A stretch of DNA of 64,000 nucleotides from positions 50,976-114,975 of the forward strand of contig CAJTKM010000007.1 of NCBI GenBank assembly GCA_910576545.1, in the 5' to 3' direction. The notes under the pieces are model-generated. The model saw nothing but the letters and a program-made list of their open reading frames with translations, had not been told where the DNA came from and did not search any database. How positions within the stretch are numbered: position 1 is the stretch's first letter; every line of letters starts with the position of its first letter. Both the position numbers and the translations under genes were made by a program. The stretch comes from Lachnospiraceae bacterium. Its GTDB lineage: Bacteria; Bacillota; Clostridia; Lachnospirales; Anaerotignaceae. This document shows, in pieces, positions 7,839 through 15,331 of the stretch.

Positions 7839-9236
7839 TCACTTTTTCTCTGCTTCGGCTTTTGCTTTCGCTTCTGCCTCAGCCTTTGCTCTTGCCGCCG
7901 CTGCCGCTGCTGCCTTCTTTCCTGCTTCGATTTTCTTCGTCGCACGGATAGACTGCGCAAGCTGCCGCTTTGCGGGACATTCATAGGAACAGCTGCCGCA
8001 TTCGATGCAGTCCAGGCCATGATGCGCTACGAAGCCTTCGCCGTCGCCCTTGATTGCGCAGGCATTCAGCTGGAAGGGCATCAGCCCCATCGGGCAATGC
8101 TCTACGCATTTGCCGCAGCGGATACAGTTTCTTTCCTCAGGAATATACGCTTCGTCCTTTGTAAAGCAAAGCAGGCCGGATGTTGTCTTTACGGACGCAA
8201 CGTCCAGCGTATACAGTGTAGGACCCATCATAGGGCCGCCGGCAATCAGTTTTACGGGAGGATTCTCCTCGTTGAAGCCGCCGATTGCGTCTACCAGGTC
8301 ACGCAGTGTCATGCCGATGCGGATTTTGTAGTTGCCGGGGTTCTTGATGCCGCTGCCGGAAACCGTCACAATCCTTCTCATCAGCGGGCGACCTTTACAG
8401 ATTGCGCGCTCAATAGCCACAACCGTGTCTACGTTATCCACAATACAGCCTGCGCTTGCGGGCAGCGCGCCGGATTTTACTTCCCGTTTCGTGATTGCAT
8501 AAATCAGGTGTTTCTCGGAGCCCTGCGGGAATTTCGTCACCAGGGGCTGTACCATGATGTTATCGATGCCTTCGCACGCCTTTGTCATCGCCTCGATCGC
8601 TTTGGGCTTGTTCATCTCAATGCCGATAACGCCTTTTGCATTGGGGTGCAGCTTCAGCATAATCTGAAGGCCGCGCACGATGCGCTCGGGTTCTTCCAGC
8701 ATCAGACGGTAGTCGCAGGTCAGGTAAGGCTCGCATTCTGCCGCGTTGATGAGGATATGGTCGATGGGCGTATCCTTGGGCGGGTTCAGCTTTACATGCG
8801 TCGGGAAGCCCGCGCCGCCAAGGCCGACAACGCCTGCGTTTTTGATTGCTGCAAGAATTTCGTCATTGGACATTGTCGTGTAGTCCCTGCCTTCGTTCAG
8901 GCCTTCGATTTCTTCCATCTTGCCATCGTTCTTCACAACGATGGATTTTACCATCGCACCGCCGGGAACCAGCATCGGGCGGATGTCCACCACTTCGCCG
9001 GAAACACTGGCAAAAATGGGAGAGGACATGAACGCGCCGGATTCGGCGATTTTCTGTCCTACCTTCACATGGTCACCAACAGCCACCAGCGGATCGCAGG
9101 GCGCGCCGATGTGCTGGCTCATGGGATAGAACAATTCAGAATTTTCCTTTGGGAGTATCACCTTGATGGGCTGGTCAGCCGAAAGGGCTTTCCCATCGGG
9201 AGGATGCACTCCGCGTTTGAATGTTAAACCTTGCAT
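7839..9236 (-). CDS. rnfC: Rnf complex subunit RnfC
   Basis: A 465-residue peripheral subunit that carries the NADH and FMN site of the Rnf complex. It starts with TFKRGVHPPDGK and has GLGGAGFPTHVKL near residue 140, the flavin/NAD-binding signature of the NuoF/RnfC family. Two 4Fe-4S motifs follow, CIRCGKCVEHCP and CIECGSCSYECP, near residues 370 and 410. The last 30 residues are an Ala/Lys/Glu-rich, probably helical tail. It is the first gene of the operon. An AGGGGGA site sits 4 bases before the ATG, and a promoter lies about 210 bases upstream. Confidence 0.96.
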   Translation of the reverse strand: MQGLTFKRGVHPPDGKALSADQPIKVILPKENSELFYPMSQHIGAPCDPLVAVGDHVKVGQKIAESGAFMSSPIFASVSGEVVDIRPMLVPGGAMVKSIVVKNDGKMEEIEGLNEGRDYTTMSNDEILAAIKNAGVVGLGGAGFPTHVKLNPPKDTPIDHILINAAECEPYLTCDYRLMLEEPERIVRGLQIMLKLHPNAKGVIGIEMNKPKAIEAMTKACEGIDNIMVQPLVTKFPQGSEKHLIYAITKREVKSGALPASAGCIVDNVDTVVAIERAICKGRPLMRRIVTVSGSGIKNPGNYKIRIGMTLRDLVDAIGGFNEENPPVKLIAGGPMMGPTLYTLDVASVKTTSGLLCFTKDEAYIPEERNCIRCGKCVEHCPMGLMPFQLNACAIKGDGEGFVAHHGLDCIECGSCSYECPAKRQLAQSIRATKKIEAGKKAAAAAAARAKAEAEAKAKAEAEKK

Positions 9237-9448
9237 ATTATCCCCCTCTGTTAAATGGTTTAGCGCTTGAAAAGCGCGGGTTCGGGAGGCTGGCGCCTCC
9301 TTTTGTTATGCTTTATAAAAATACAGCTGGTTCAGGCAGCCCCGCCAAAAGAAAACGCCGCTTCGCAGGAAGGAAAAACCGGAAGAAACTTTTCCCCTCC
9401 GCCTGGTACGGCATTCTGTTTTTCTGCGTAGATGCCCTTAACAGCAAT

Positions 9449-9477
9449 ATTTTAATACAAAAATAATAATTTCACAA
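9449..9477 (-). promoter_or_regulatory. Promoter of the rnfCDGEAB operon
   Basis: TTGTGA and TAAAAT on the minus strand are separated by 17 bases inside a 446-base gene-free gap (9237-9682). The rest of the gap holds an AT-rich stretch beside the promoter and a GC-rich leader with no recognised RNA element. Confidence 0.55.
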
Positions 9478-9682
9478 TATTTTTGCGGAAAAAAGACGAA
9501 AAAACTTTTTGCCATGGACGCCGTCACCGGATTCCTGCACAATAAAATGGCTTCTCCCGTCCGGAAGCAGGCGCGGAATTTGGTTTGTATGCGAAATAAT
9601 TTCAACTCTAGTTTACACTTATTATCTATAAAAGTAAAGCTTCATTTATTACCATATTCCAAGGGGTTTTCCTGCCCCATTT

Positions 9683-10330
9683 TCAGGTATTTTGACAATA
9701 AGCTCCCTCTTGGCAGGCGTCCCCCTGCCCAAAAATGCCGCTGACAGCCTGCCTGATGAATTTCCCGCCCAGCCCGCCGATATCAAACGCCCCGCCGGAA
9801 AAGCACCACGTCGCCAGGATTCCCCGCACGATGCTTTCGAGATACTGGAACGCCTCATCACAAGAAAAGCCGCAGGCTGCGTTTTCCATGCCCGCCTCAA
9901 TTTCATGATACAGCGTTTCCGAAAACTGCCTCCGTGCAAAATGGCGGGACGTTCCTGGCGCGCACGCCCCCAGGTTCAGCGCATATGCCATGCAGGTCAG
10001 CTCATGTCCGGCATATTCCGCAAAAGCAAGCTCCAGCTCCAGAAAACGGGTAATCCGTTCCGCTGCCGTTTTCTGAGGGTTCCCCTCTAAAAATTCCGCA
10101 TACCGCTTATCAAGGTACGTCTGCATGTCCCCATAATAGCTTTCCCGGACGATATCCTCCTTCGACTGGTAATACACATAAAACGAGCCCTTCGCGATCC
10201 CTGCCGCCCTGCAGATTTCGCTGACCGTCACCTGCGCATAGCCCTTCTGCCGAATCAGCCCGGCTGCCGTTTCAAATATTTTCCGTTTCGTATCCGCAGC
10301 TTTTTCCTTCCGCGATTTCTTCTGTTCCAT
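9683..10330 (-). CDS. TetR family transcriptional regulator
   Basis: A 215-residue regulator. The N-terminal TetR helix-turn-helix runs from about residue 13 to 58 (TKRKIFETAAGLIRQKGYAQ, then VTVSEICRAAGIAKGSFYVYY). The C-terminal ligand-binding domain is Cys-rich and not assignable. The start at 10330 is chosen because GGGAG lies 8 bases upstream and the HTH begins where expected; the frame continues upstream into the promoter region of the divergent gene. It faces a YCII-family gene across 102 bases that contain twin palindromes, so it probably represses that gene and possibly itself. Confidence 0.88.
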   Translation of the reverse strand: MEQKKSRKEKAADTKRKIFETAAGLIRQKGYAQVTVSEICRAAGIAKGSFYVYYQSKEDIVRESYYGDMQTYLDKRYAEFLEGNPQKTAAERITRFLELELAFAEYAGHELTCMAYALNLGACAPGTSRHFARRQFSETLYHEIEAGMENAACGFSCDEAFQYLESIVRGILATWCFSGGAFDIGGLGGKFIRQAVSGIFGQGDACQEGAYCQNT

Positions 10331-10351
10331 TTCAAATACTCCCTTTACGTA

Positions 10352-10380
10352 TTGACAATTTTGGCATAATGGCATATAAT
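10352..10380 (+). promoter_or_regulatory. Consensus sigma-A promoter for the YCII gene
   Basis: TTGACA (10352-10357) and TATAAT (10375-10380) are separated by exactly 17 bases, a perfect match to both consensus boxes. The start site would fall in the operator that follows. Confidence 0.85.
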
Positions 10381-10382
10381 CA

Positions 10383-10407
10383 TGACCATAGTCACTGACC
10401 AAAGTCA
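10383..10407. promoter_or_regulatory. Twin palindromic operator, probable TetR site
   Basis: Two copies of the palindrome TGAC-N4-GTCA (TGACCATAGTCA at 10383-10394 and TGACCAAAGTCA at 10396-10407) are set one base apart, immediately after the -10 box. Occupation of both would block the consensus promoter. The neighbouring TetR regulator is the obvious candidate to bind them. Confidence 0.7.
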
Positions 10408-10432
10408 TTTTTTTTATCCAGGAGGTTCCATT

Positions 10433-10729
10433 ATGTTTCTTTTTCTTTTGACTTATATCAAGCCCCTTCCAGAGGTAGAACGGTTTTTGCCGGAGCATAT
10501 CCGCTATTTGGACAGGCAGTACCGCGCGGGGCGTTTCCTCTGCTCCGGACGGAAAATCCCCCGCACCGGTGGCGTAATCCTCTGCAATTTTCCCACGCGG
10601 GAAGAAGCACAGAATATGATGGAGCAAGACCCTTTTTTCAGGGAAGGCATCGCCCGGTATGAGCTTGTCGAATTTGCCCTCTCGAAAGCCGCCGAGGGCT
10701 TCCAGAGGCTTTTGCAGGGGTTGCCCTGA
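10433..10729 (+). CDS. YCII-related protein
   Basis: A 98-residue protein of the YciI/YCII superfamily, small ferredoxin-fold proteins with a conserved His and Asp, thought to be enzymatic but mostly uncharacterised. The pattern is typical: hydrophobic start FLFLLTYIKPL, then FLPEHIRYLDRQYRAGRFLCSG with the central His, and EEAQNMMEQDPFFREGIARYELVEF near the C-terminus. The ATG at 10433 has GGAGG 7 bases upstream. It is expressed from a consensus promoter with operator sites, divergent from the TetR gene. Confidence 0.88.
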   Translation: MFLFLLTYIKPLPEVERFLPEHIRYLDRQYRAGRFLCSGRKIPRTGGVILCNFPTREEAQNMMEQDPFFREGIARYELVEFALSKAAEGFQRLLQGLP

Positions 10730-10730
10730 A

Positions 10731-10755
10731 CCGGAGGCAGTCCCCCTGCTTCCGG
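10731..10755. terminator. Hairpin between convergent YCII and MocR genes
   Basis: CCGGAGGCAG and CTGCTTCCGG form a 10-bp stem with one G-T pair around a 5-base loop. It lies just after the YCII stop and before the end of the convergent regulator gene. There is no long T run, so its strength is uncertain. Confidence 0.4.
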
Positions 10756-10758
10756 CTT

Positions 10759-12186
10759 TCAGCCCTTTACTATTTCCCGCAGCATGTCACCCATGCGCTT
10801 CATGCCCACGTCAATCTTGTCGTCGCTCAGCCCCACAAAGCTGAGCCTGACATGCCGGTCGTCCTCGCCGCTGATTTCATACTGGCTGCCCGGCGTCAGC
10901 ACGACATTTTTCTCCAGCATCTTCCCGCAGAACCCCTCCGCGCTGACGCCCTCCGGCAGTTCCAGCCATAAACTGACCCCGCCCTCCGGCTTCCCGTAAC
11001 GCGCCAGTCCGCCCAGATATTTCCGCGCCGCAGAAAGCGCCCTGCGGTATTTCGCCCCGCCGTACTGCCGCATCTGCGCGCCGTGCGTTTCCCAGCCGTT
11101 TTCCCGCAGATAATATTCCATTGCCCGCTGCATGAAACCGGAAGAAGAATGGTCAGTCGTATATTTCGCTTCCATCACCGCCTGCCGGATCTTTTTCGGC
11201 AGTACGATCAGCCCCATGCGCAGCCCCGGCATGAGTATCTTGGAAAAGCTCTTGATATAAATGACCCTGTTTTTATAGTCCAGCGCTTTCAGCGACACAA
11301 GCGGCTCTGCGCCGTAGTGAAAATCGTAGTAATCGTCTTCCTCTATAATGTACGCGCCGTACTGCTCCGCCAGTTCCAGCAGGCGGCGTTTTTTTTCAAG
11401 CGAATAAGAAACGCCCGTCGGCGTCTGGAAATACGCCGTCATATAAATCAGCTTCGGCTGGTAGAGCTTGAGATAATTCTCCAGCGCGGCAATATCCATG
11501 CCGTCCTCCAGCAAAGGGATTTCAACCAGCTTGCCCCCGCGCGAAAGGAACGCCCCCGCCGCGCCGTAGAACGTCGGCTTTTCCACAAAAACAACATCAC
11601 CAAAACGCAGGATGGCTTTTGAAATCAGGTCAACCCCCTGCTGCGCGCCGGAAATAATCTGCACATTTTCCACAGAAGTCTTGATTCCGCAGCTTTCCAG
11701 ATAGCCGCAGAGCAAGGCGCGCAGCGGCTCATGCCCCATAATGTCCATATAGCTGAATGCGCCGCCCTTTTCCCGCTCCAGAACCTCGTCAAACGCACGC
11801 TTAAACGCCGCGACAGGGAACATTTCATGCGGCAGGGATGTATTTGCAAAATTGATGGCATTTTCCAGATTTATGCCGCTGTGGTATGGGCGGATATTCA
11901 GGTTTGCAACAGGCTCTGGCGCCTGCTCCACAGGCAGGGGGGAAACAAACGTACCGCTGCCGATGCGCGAATATGCCATCTGCTTGCTTTCCAGATGTTT
12001 ATACGCCGTAACGACGGTTGCGGGGTTCACACCAGCCTGCCCCGCCAGTTTGCGGATAGGCGGGAGCTTGCTGTTCGCAGGCAGATGCCCGTCCGCAATC
12101 AACCGCGCAATGCCGTCTGCCAGCTGCTGGTAGAGCGGCGCGGCGGTTTCGCTTTTATCCAGTTCCATATGAAAAATGTCGTCCAT
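10759..12186 (-). CDS. MocR/GabR-type GntR regulator with aminotransferase domain
   Basis: A 475-residue fusion. Residues 1-75 form a GntR winged helix (PLYQQLADGIARLIADGHLP, LPPIRKLAGQAGVNPATVVTAYKHLE). From about residue 110 there is a fold-type I PLP-dependent aminotransferase domain, with the motif YIKSFSKIL that carries the Schiff-base lysine and EEDDYYDFHY before it. MocR proteins sense an amino compound or PLP and usually control the synthesis or uptake of vitamin B6 or amino acids. No obvious target gene lies beside it. The length fits the family, and the start has AGGGGGA upstream. Confidence 0.9.
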   Translation of the reverse strand: MDDIFHMELDKSETAAPLYQQLADGIARLIADGHLPANSKLPPIRKLAGQAGVNPATVVTAYKHLESKQMAYSRIGSGTFVSPLPVEQAPEPVANLNIRPYHSGINLENAINFANTSLPHEMFPVAAFKRAFDEVLEREKGGAFSYMDIMGHEPLRALLCGYLESCGIKTSVENVQIISGAQQGVDLISKAILRFGDVVFVEKPTFYGAAGAFLSRGGKLVEIPLLEDGMDIAALENYLKLYQPKLIYMTAYFQTPTGVSYSLEKKRRLLELAEQYGAYIIEEDDYYDFHYGAEPLVSLKALDYKNRVIYIKSFSKILMPGLRMGLIVLPKKIRQAVMEAKYTTDHSSSGFMQRAMEYYLRENGWETHGAQMRQYGGAKYRRALSAARKYLGGLARYGKPEGGVSLWLELPEGVSAEGFCGKMLEKNVVLTPGSQYEISGEDDRHVRLSFVGLSDDKIDVGMKRMGDMLREIVKG

Positions 12187-12214
12187 CGTTTCCCCCTCTA
12201 TTTCTTCTTTCTAT

Positions 12215-12243
12215 AATATAGAATGCATTTTCATATCAGTCAT
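12215..12243 (-). promoter_or_regulatory. Possible promoter of the MocR gene
   Basis: ATGACT and TATATT are separated by 17 bases on the minus strand, 29 bases ahead of the start codon. The match is moderate. Confidence 0.4.
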
Positions 12244-12446
12244 ATTTCCATTCTTTACAACATTACTTCTCAATGCACCCCCATATTGGAACCCTGCTTT
12301 TTCATGCACCCTGCAAGATGTTGTATTGAAAGCAAACAGCTCTGTATATGGGTGCGGCAGTCCATTCCGAAGATGATCCTGCACTTTTTTTATTTGAGAG
12401 GGCCGCCTCCAAACTTGCCGGAGCTGATAGCTTCTATCTTCTTATC

Positions 12447-12935
12447 TTACAAATCACTTTCTATCTCCATTTCTCTGCATTTCCATTCTTCACCCAAAAC
12501 ATGGTATGTTTCAGCTATATCCCGAGCTGTTTCATGAAAACCAACAGACTTATAACAGTAATACGCTGACGGATTGTTCTCAAAAACTCCAAGCGTTGCT
12601 TTTTTTGCACCGTATCGTTCGAATACAAATTCCAAACCCAATCGGAGCATCGCTTTTCCATAACCTTTCCCACGCTTATCGGGTTTTACCGTAACAAAGC
12701 CAAAGCGCAATTCATTCGCCGTTTCATCAGGGCTTCTTAATGTAAAAAAGCCAATCACTCCTGTTTCATCAAATGCAGTAAACGGCATCAGCGACTCAAC
12801 AAACCGGAATTCATTTTGTGAAATTGGATACTCTCCCAGCACCCCTGCCGTCCACTGATAAAACGCTTTTTCTTCCTTACACCACGATAGTATTGTATCT
12901 GCGTCGGCAGGTTTATATGGTCTTATCCCAAGCAT
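12447..12935 (-). CDS. GNAT family N-acetyltransferase
   Basis: A 162-residue acetyltransferase of the RimL/RimJ-like GNAT group. It starts LGIRPYKPADADTILSW, and the acetyl-CoA-binding segment VKPDKRGKGYGKAML around residue 88 matches motif A (R-x-x-G-x-G). The ENNPSAYYCYKSVGF segment near residue 120 is motif B. Substrate unknown. Its DNA is visibly richer in A and T than its neighbours, which hints at a separate origin. It has no operon partner. Confidence 0.88.
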   Translation of the reverse strand: MLGIRPYKPADADTILSWCKEEKAFYQWTAGVLGEYPISQNEFRFVESLMPFTAFDETGVIGFFTLRSPDETANELRFGFVTVKPDKRGKGYGKAMLRLGLEFVFERYGAKKATLGVFENNPSAYYCYKSVGFHETARDIAETYHVLGEEWKCREMEIESDL

Positions 12936-13089
12936 ATATACACCTTCTTTTCCTGCTCTCTATCTTTTTACATGGATATTTCCTTCAGCAAGCATAAATT
13001 TATAAAACTGCGGAACCTGTTCCAAAGAAATCTTCTTTGCTTCTTTCTTTGAAAGAAAGAACCGGGGTTCGGGGCAGAGCCCCGAGGTC

Positions 13090-13246
13090 TTAGACCTTAT
13101 CCGTAAATAAGATATGTGCAGATTTCACAGTCAGATTTTTCAGCAGGCAAGGAGCTTCTTTGCAGGCGTACCGGGTGGTACGGCAAGGAAAAGTGGCAAA
13201 GACTGCCGGAAAAGATGAAGCAGGATATTTACGGATAGTTTCTTAA
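13090..13246. repeat. MITE-like element, family A, copy 1
   Basis: A segment of about 157 bases with inverted ends. The left end contains CTTATCCGTAAAT and the right end contains ATTTACGGATAG, each bordered by TTA/TAA. The interior includes GCAGGCGTACCGGGTGGTACG. A clearly related copy lies at 53338-53505. It codes for nothing. Its right end supplies the TAA stop codon of rpoN. Just to its left, 13050-13090 is one of the GC-rich palindromic intergenic repeats. Confidence 0.75.
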
Positions 13247-14604
13247 TATCTTTTCCGCCCCGCCGCGCCCGCAATCCCCATGCCTTCGCGGTATTTCGCG
13301 ACAGTCCGGCGTGAAATCCGCACGCCTTCCCCCTGCAGCAGTTCCGTCAGTTCCCTGTCGCTCAGGGGCTTCGTTTTATCCTCCCGCTCTATCAACGCCC
13401 GCAGACGCTGTTTGACGCTGTCGGCGGAAACGGCATCTGTCCCGCCCGTTGCCAGCGCAGTCGAAAAAAACGCCGCCAGAGGATACACGCCCCTGTCACA
13501 CTGCAAATATTTATCCTTTACCGCCCGGCTGACCGTAGATTCATGCACGCCTATGCTCTGTGCCACATCCGCCATACGCAGCGGGCGCAGCTGTCCGTCC
13601 ATACGCAGGAAAAACTCCTTCTGCCGCCCCACGATTTCCTCCGCCGTCTGTTTCAGCGTTGATTCCCGTTTCGCAATGCACTGTAATGCCCATTCTGCCT
13701 GTTTCAGCTTCTTCGCAATATATTCTTCCGTTTCCGCACCCGCGCCCTGCCGCAGCAGCTTAACATAGGAATAACTCAGCCGCAGACGCGGCGCGGCAAA
13801 GCCGTTCAGCATGACCGTCAGTTCGTCCCGCTCCCGCTCTACCAGCACATCCGGCACGACATACTCCACAGGCTTCCCGCTGAAAAAGCCGCGCCCCGGC
13901 TTTGGCTCACAGCCGCGTATTTCCTCTGCCGCCGCACAAACAGCCTCTTCGGAGGCTCCCAGCTTTCTGGCAATATAGCCCAGCCTGTTTTTTGCCAGCT
14001 CGCTTAAAAAATCCTCCACAATCCGGCATGCCGGCCCAGACGCCCCTTTTTGCTTCAGCTGTATCAGAAGACACTCCCGCAAGTCCCGCGCACCTACGCC
14101 GGGAGGGTCCAGCGTTTGCAGCAGGTGCAGAAGTCCTTCCGCCTGTTCCGCCGTAATATGGTAACGTTCCTTTGCCACGTCCAGCGCGCCCGCCTCCAGA
14201 TAGCCGTTTTCCTCCGTACTTTCCGCCAGAAAGCGCAGAACACGTTTTTTCCGCTCCCCTTCTTTCAGGATATTGATTTGAAACAGAAGATATTCCCGCA
14301 GACTTTCCGCGTTCCTCCTGCCAAAACGGCCGTTCTCCCGCTCCCCTTCATTTTCCTCCTCCACCCGGTAGCCGCCCCTGTTCTGCTCATCGTTTTCCCG
14401 CAGCCATTCCAGCTTTTGCAAAAGCCGTTCGCCGCGCTCCGCCCCGAAGGGAGGCTCCTCCTCCCATTCCAGCAGAGGGTTTTCCTCCGCAAGCGTTTTG
14501 GCATATTCCGAAAGGGCAAGCGTATTCATCTGCAAAATCTCCACCGACTGCTGCATCCGCTGTGACAATACCTGTTTCTGGGAAAGCTGCAATGACAAAT
14601 CCAT
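13243..14604 (-). CDS. rpoN: RNA polymerase sigma-54 factor RpoN
   Basis: A 453-residue sigma-54 that directs RNA polymerase to -24/-12 promoters and needs an AAA+ activator. Region I is at the start (LSLQLSQKQVLSQRMQQSVEILQM, activator-responsive), an acidic and charged region II follows, then the core-binding domain around residues 100-300. The DNA-binding domain ends in the RpoN box variant SRRTVAKYRE near residue 437. The start at 14604 has a strong AAGGAGG upstream; a longer frame extends into the divergent alaS promoter and is unlikely. The stop codon lies inside the end of a MITE-like repeat, so the last residues may differ from relatives. Confidence 0.95.
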   Translation of the reverse strand: MDLSLQLSQKQVLSQRMQQSVEILQMNTLALSEYAKTLAEENPLLEWEEEPPFGAERGERLLQKLEWLRENDEQNRGGYRVEEENEGERENGRFGRRNAESLREYLLFQINILKEGERKKRVLRFLAESTEENGYLEAGALDVAKERYHITAEQAEGLLHLLQTLDPPGVGARDLRECLLIQLKQKGASGPACRIVEDFLSELAKNRLGYIARKLGASEEAVCAAAEEIRGCEPKPGRGFFSGKPVEYVVPDVLVERERDELTVMLNGFAAPRLRLSYSYVKLLRQGAGAETEEYIAKKLKQAEWALQCIAKRESTLKQTAEEIVGRQKEFFLRMDGQLRPLRMADVAQSIGVHESTVSRAVKDKYLQCDRGVYPLAAFFSTALATGGTDAVSADSVKQRLRALIEREDKTKPLSDRELTELLQGEGVRISRRTVAKYREGMGIAGAAGRKRY

Positions 14605-14720
14605 CAAACCCCTCCTTATCTGCCGCCGTCCGTTTTTCGTTATTCTACCACATTCCCCGCATTTCGACAAGGAACCCCTTTCCCGCTGCGGCAGGCAATT
14701 TGCGGAATTTCCGAAAAGCC

Positions 14721-14749
14721 TTGACAAAAAAAACGCCTGTCGCTATAAT
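14721..14749 (+). promoter_or_regulatory. Promoter of the alaS T-box leader
   Basis: TTGACA (14721-14726) and TATAAT (14744-14749) are separated by 17 bases. This is a perfect consensus pair, directly upstream of the T-box leader and divergent from rpoN. Confidence 0.88.
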
Positions 14750-14763
14750 CATGGTATTATCAG

Positions 14764-15034
14764 AAAAAGGCTAGGAAAAGAAAGAGTAAGCGTCGGCAGT
14801 ACCTTCAGAGAGGAAGCCAATGGGTGTGAGGTTTCCGGCAGCGCGGCGGTGAAGCGGTCTTTTCAGGCACTCTTTTCCCTGTTCCAAGGAAAAGAGTCCG
14901 GTCCTGCGGCGGAAAACAGAGTATGCTGCGGCGTATCCCCGGCGTTAACGGGTCAGAGCGGCAGCCTTATGGCTGTAATCAGGGTGGTACCACGGTAAAG
15001 TCGTCCCTAATCTTCGGATTAGGGGCTTTTTTTA
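14764..15034 (+). ncRNA. T-box leader of alaS
   Basis: A tRNA-sensing leader. The T-box core AGGGTGGTACCACGG is at 14981-14995. A terminator hairpin follows at 15005-15024 (CCCTAATC, loop TTCG, GATTAGGG) with a T run. Stem I begins near 14775 with GGAAAAGAAAGAGTA, whose AGTA is the loop-E side. The matching 3' side carries GTGAAGCGG near 14846, so the specifier is probably GCG (alanine), consistent with the gene it precedes; the codon choice is an inference from the fold. Uncharged tRNA-Ala pairing with the T-box would favour the antiterminator and allow alaS transcription. Confidence 0.92.
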
Positions 15035-15110
15035 TCAGGAAAAACCCTGGAGACATATGCCGTTCTTCCACCCCCTGCAAACCGTCGGAACATATCTGTC
15101 TGCACAGTAT

Positions 15111-15300
15111 AGGCAGTGTCGTCATAAGTCATGTATATGTATTTTCGAGCATAATCGGGGCGGATTCCAGTCAAAAATTCACAGGCGTACAATGTGGCGC
15201 GGCAGAGCCGCCAGATGGGCGGTACGGCAGGAATTTTTAACGAAAAAGCCGGCAAAATCTGCCGGAAAGTCGTGTGCAGATACCTGTGGCGGCACTGCCT
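15111..15300. repeat. MITE-like element, family B, copy 1
   Basis: About 190 bases bounded by the imperfect inverted repeat AGGCAGTGTCGTCA ... TGGCGGCACTGCCT. A copy with the same length and interior (including GATGGGCGGTACGGCAGGAA) occurs at 58986-59174. It is non-coding. It lies between the T-box terminator and the ribosome-binding site of alaS, so it is transcribed as part of the alaS leader. No clear target-site duplication is visible. Confidence 0.8.
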
Positions 15301-15331
15301 GAGCAATAGCAATTTTTTAAGGAGGAATAAC

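Noticed and set aside
7632..9227. Plus-strand frame of 531 codons opposite rnfC and rnfD
   Set aside because: Shadow of two well-identified Rnf genes, with no start signal and His/Cys-rich composition.
15194..15331. In-frame extension of alaS by 46 codons
   Set aside because: It runs through the MITE-like repeat, and the internal ATG has a perfect AAGGAGG and the conserved AlaS N-terminus.
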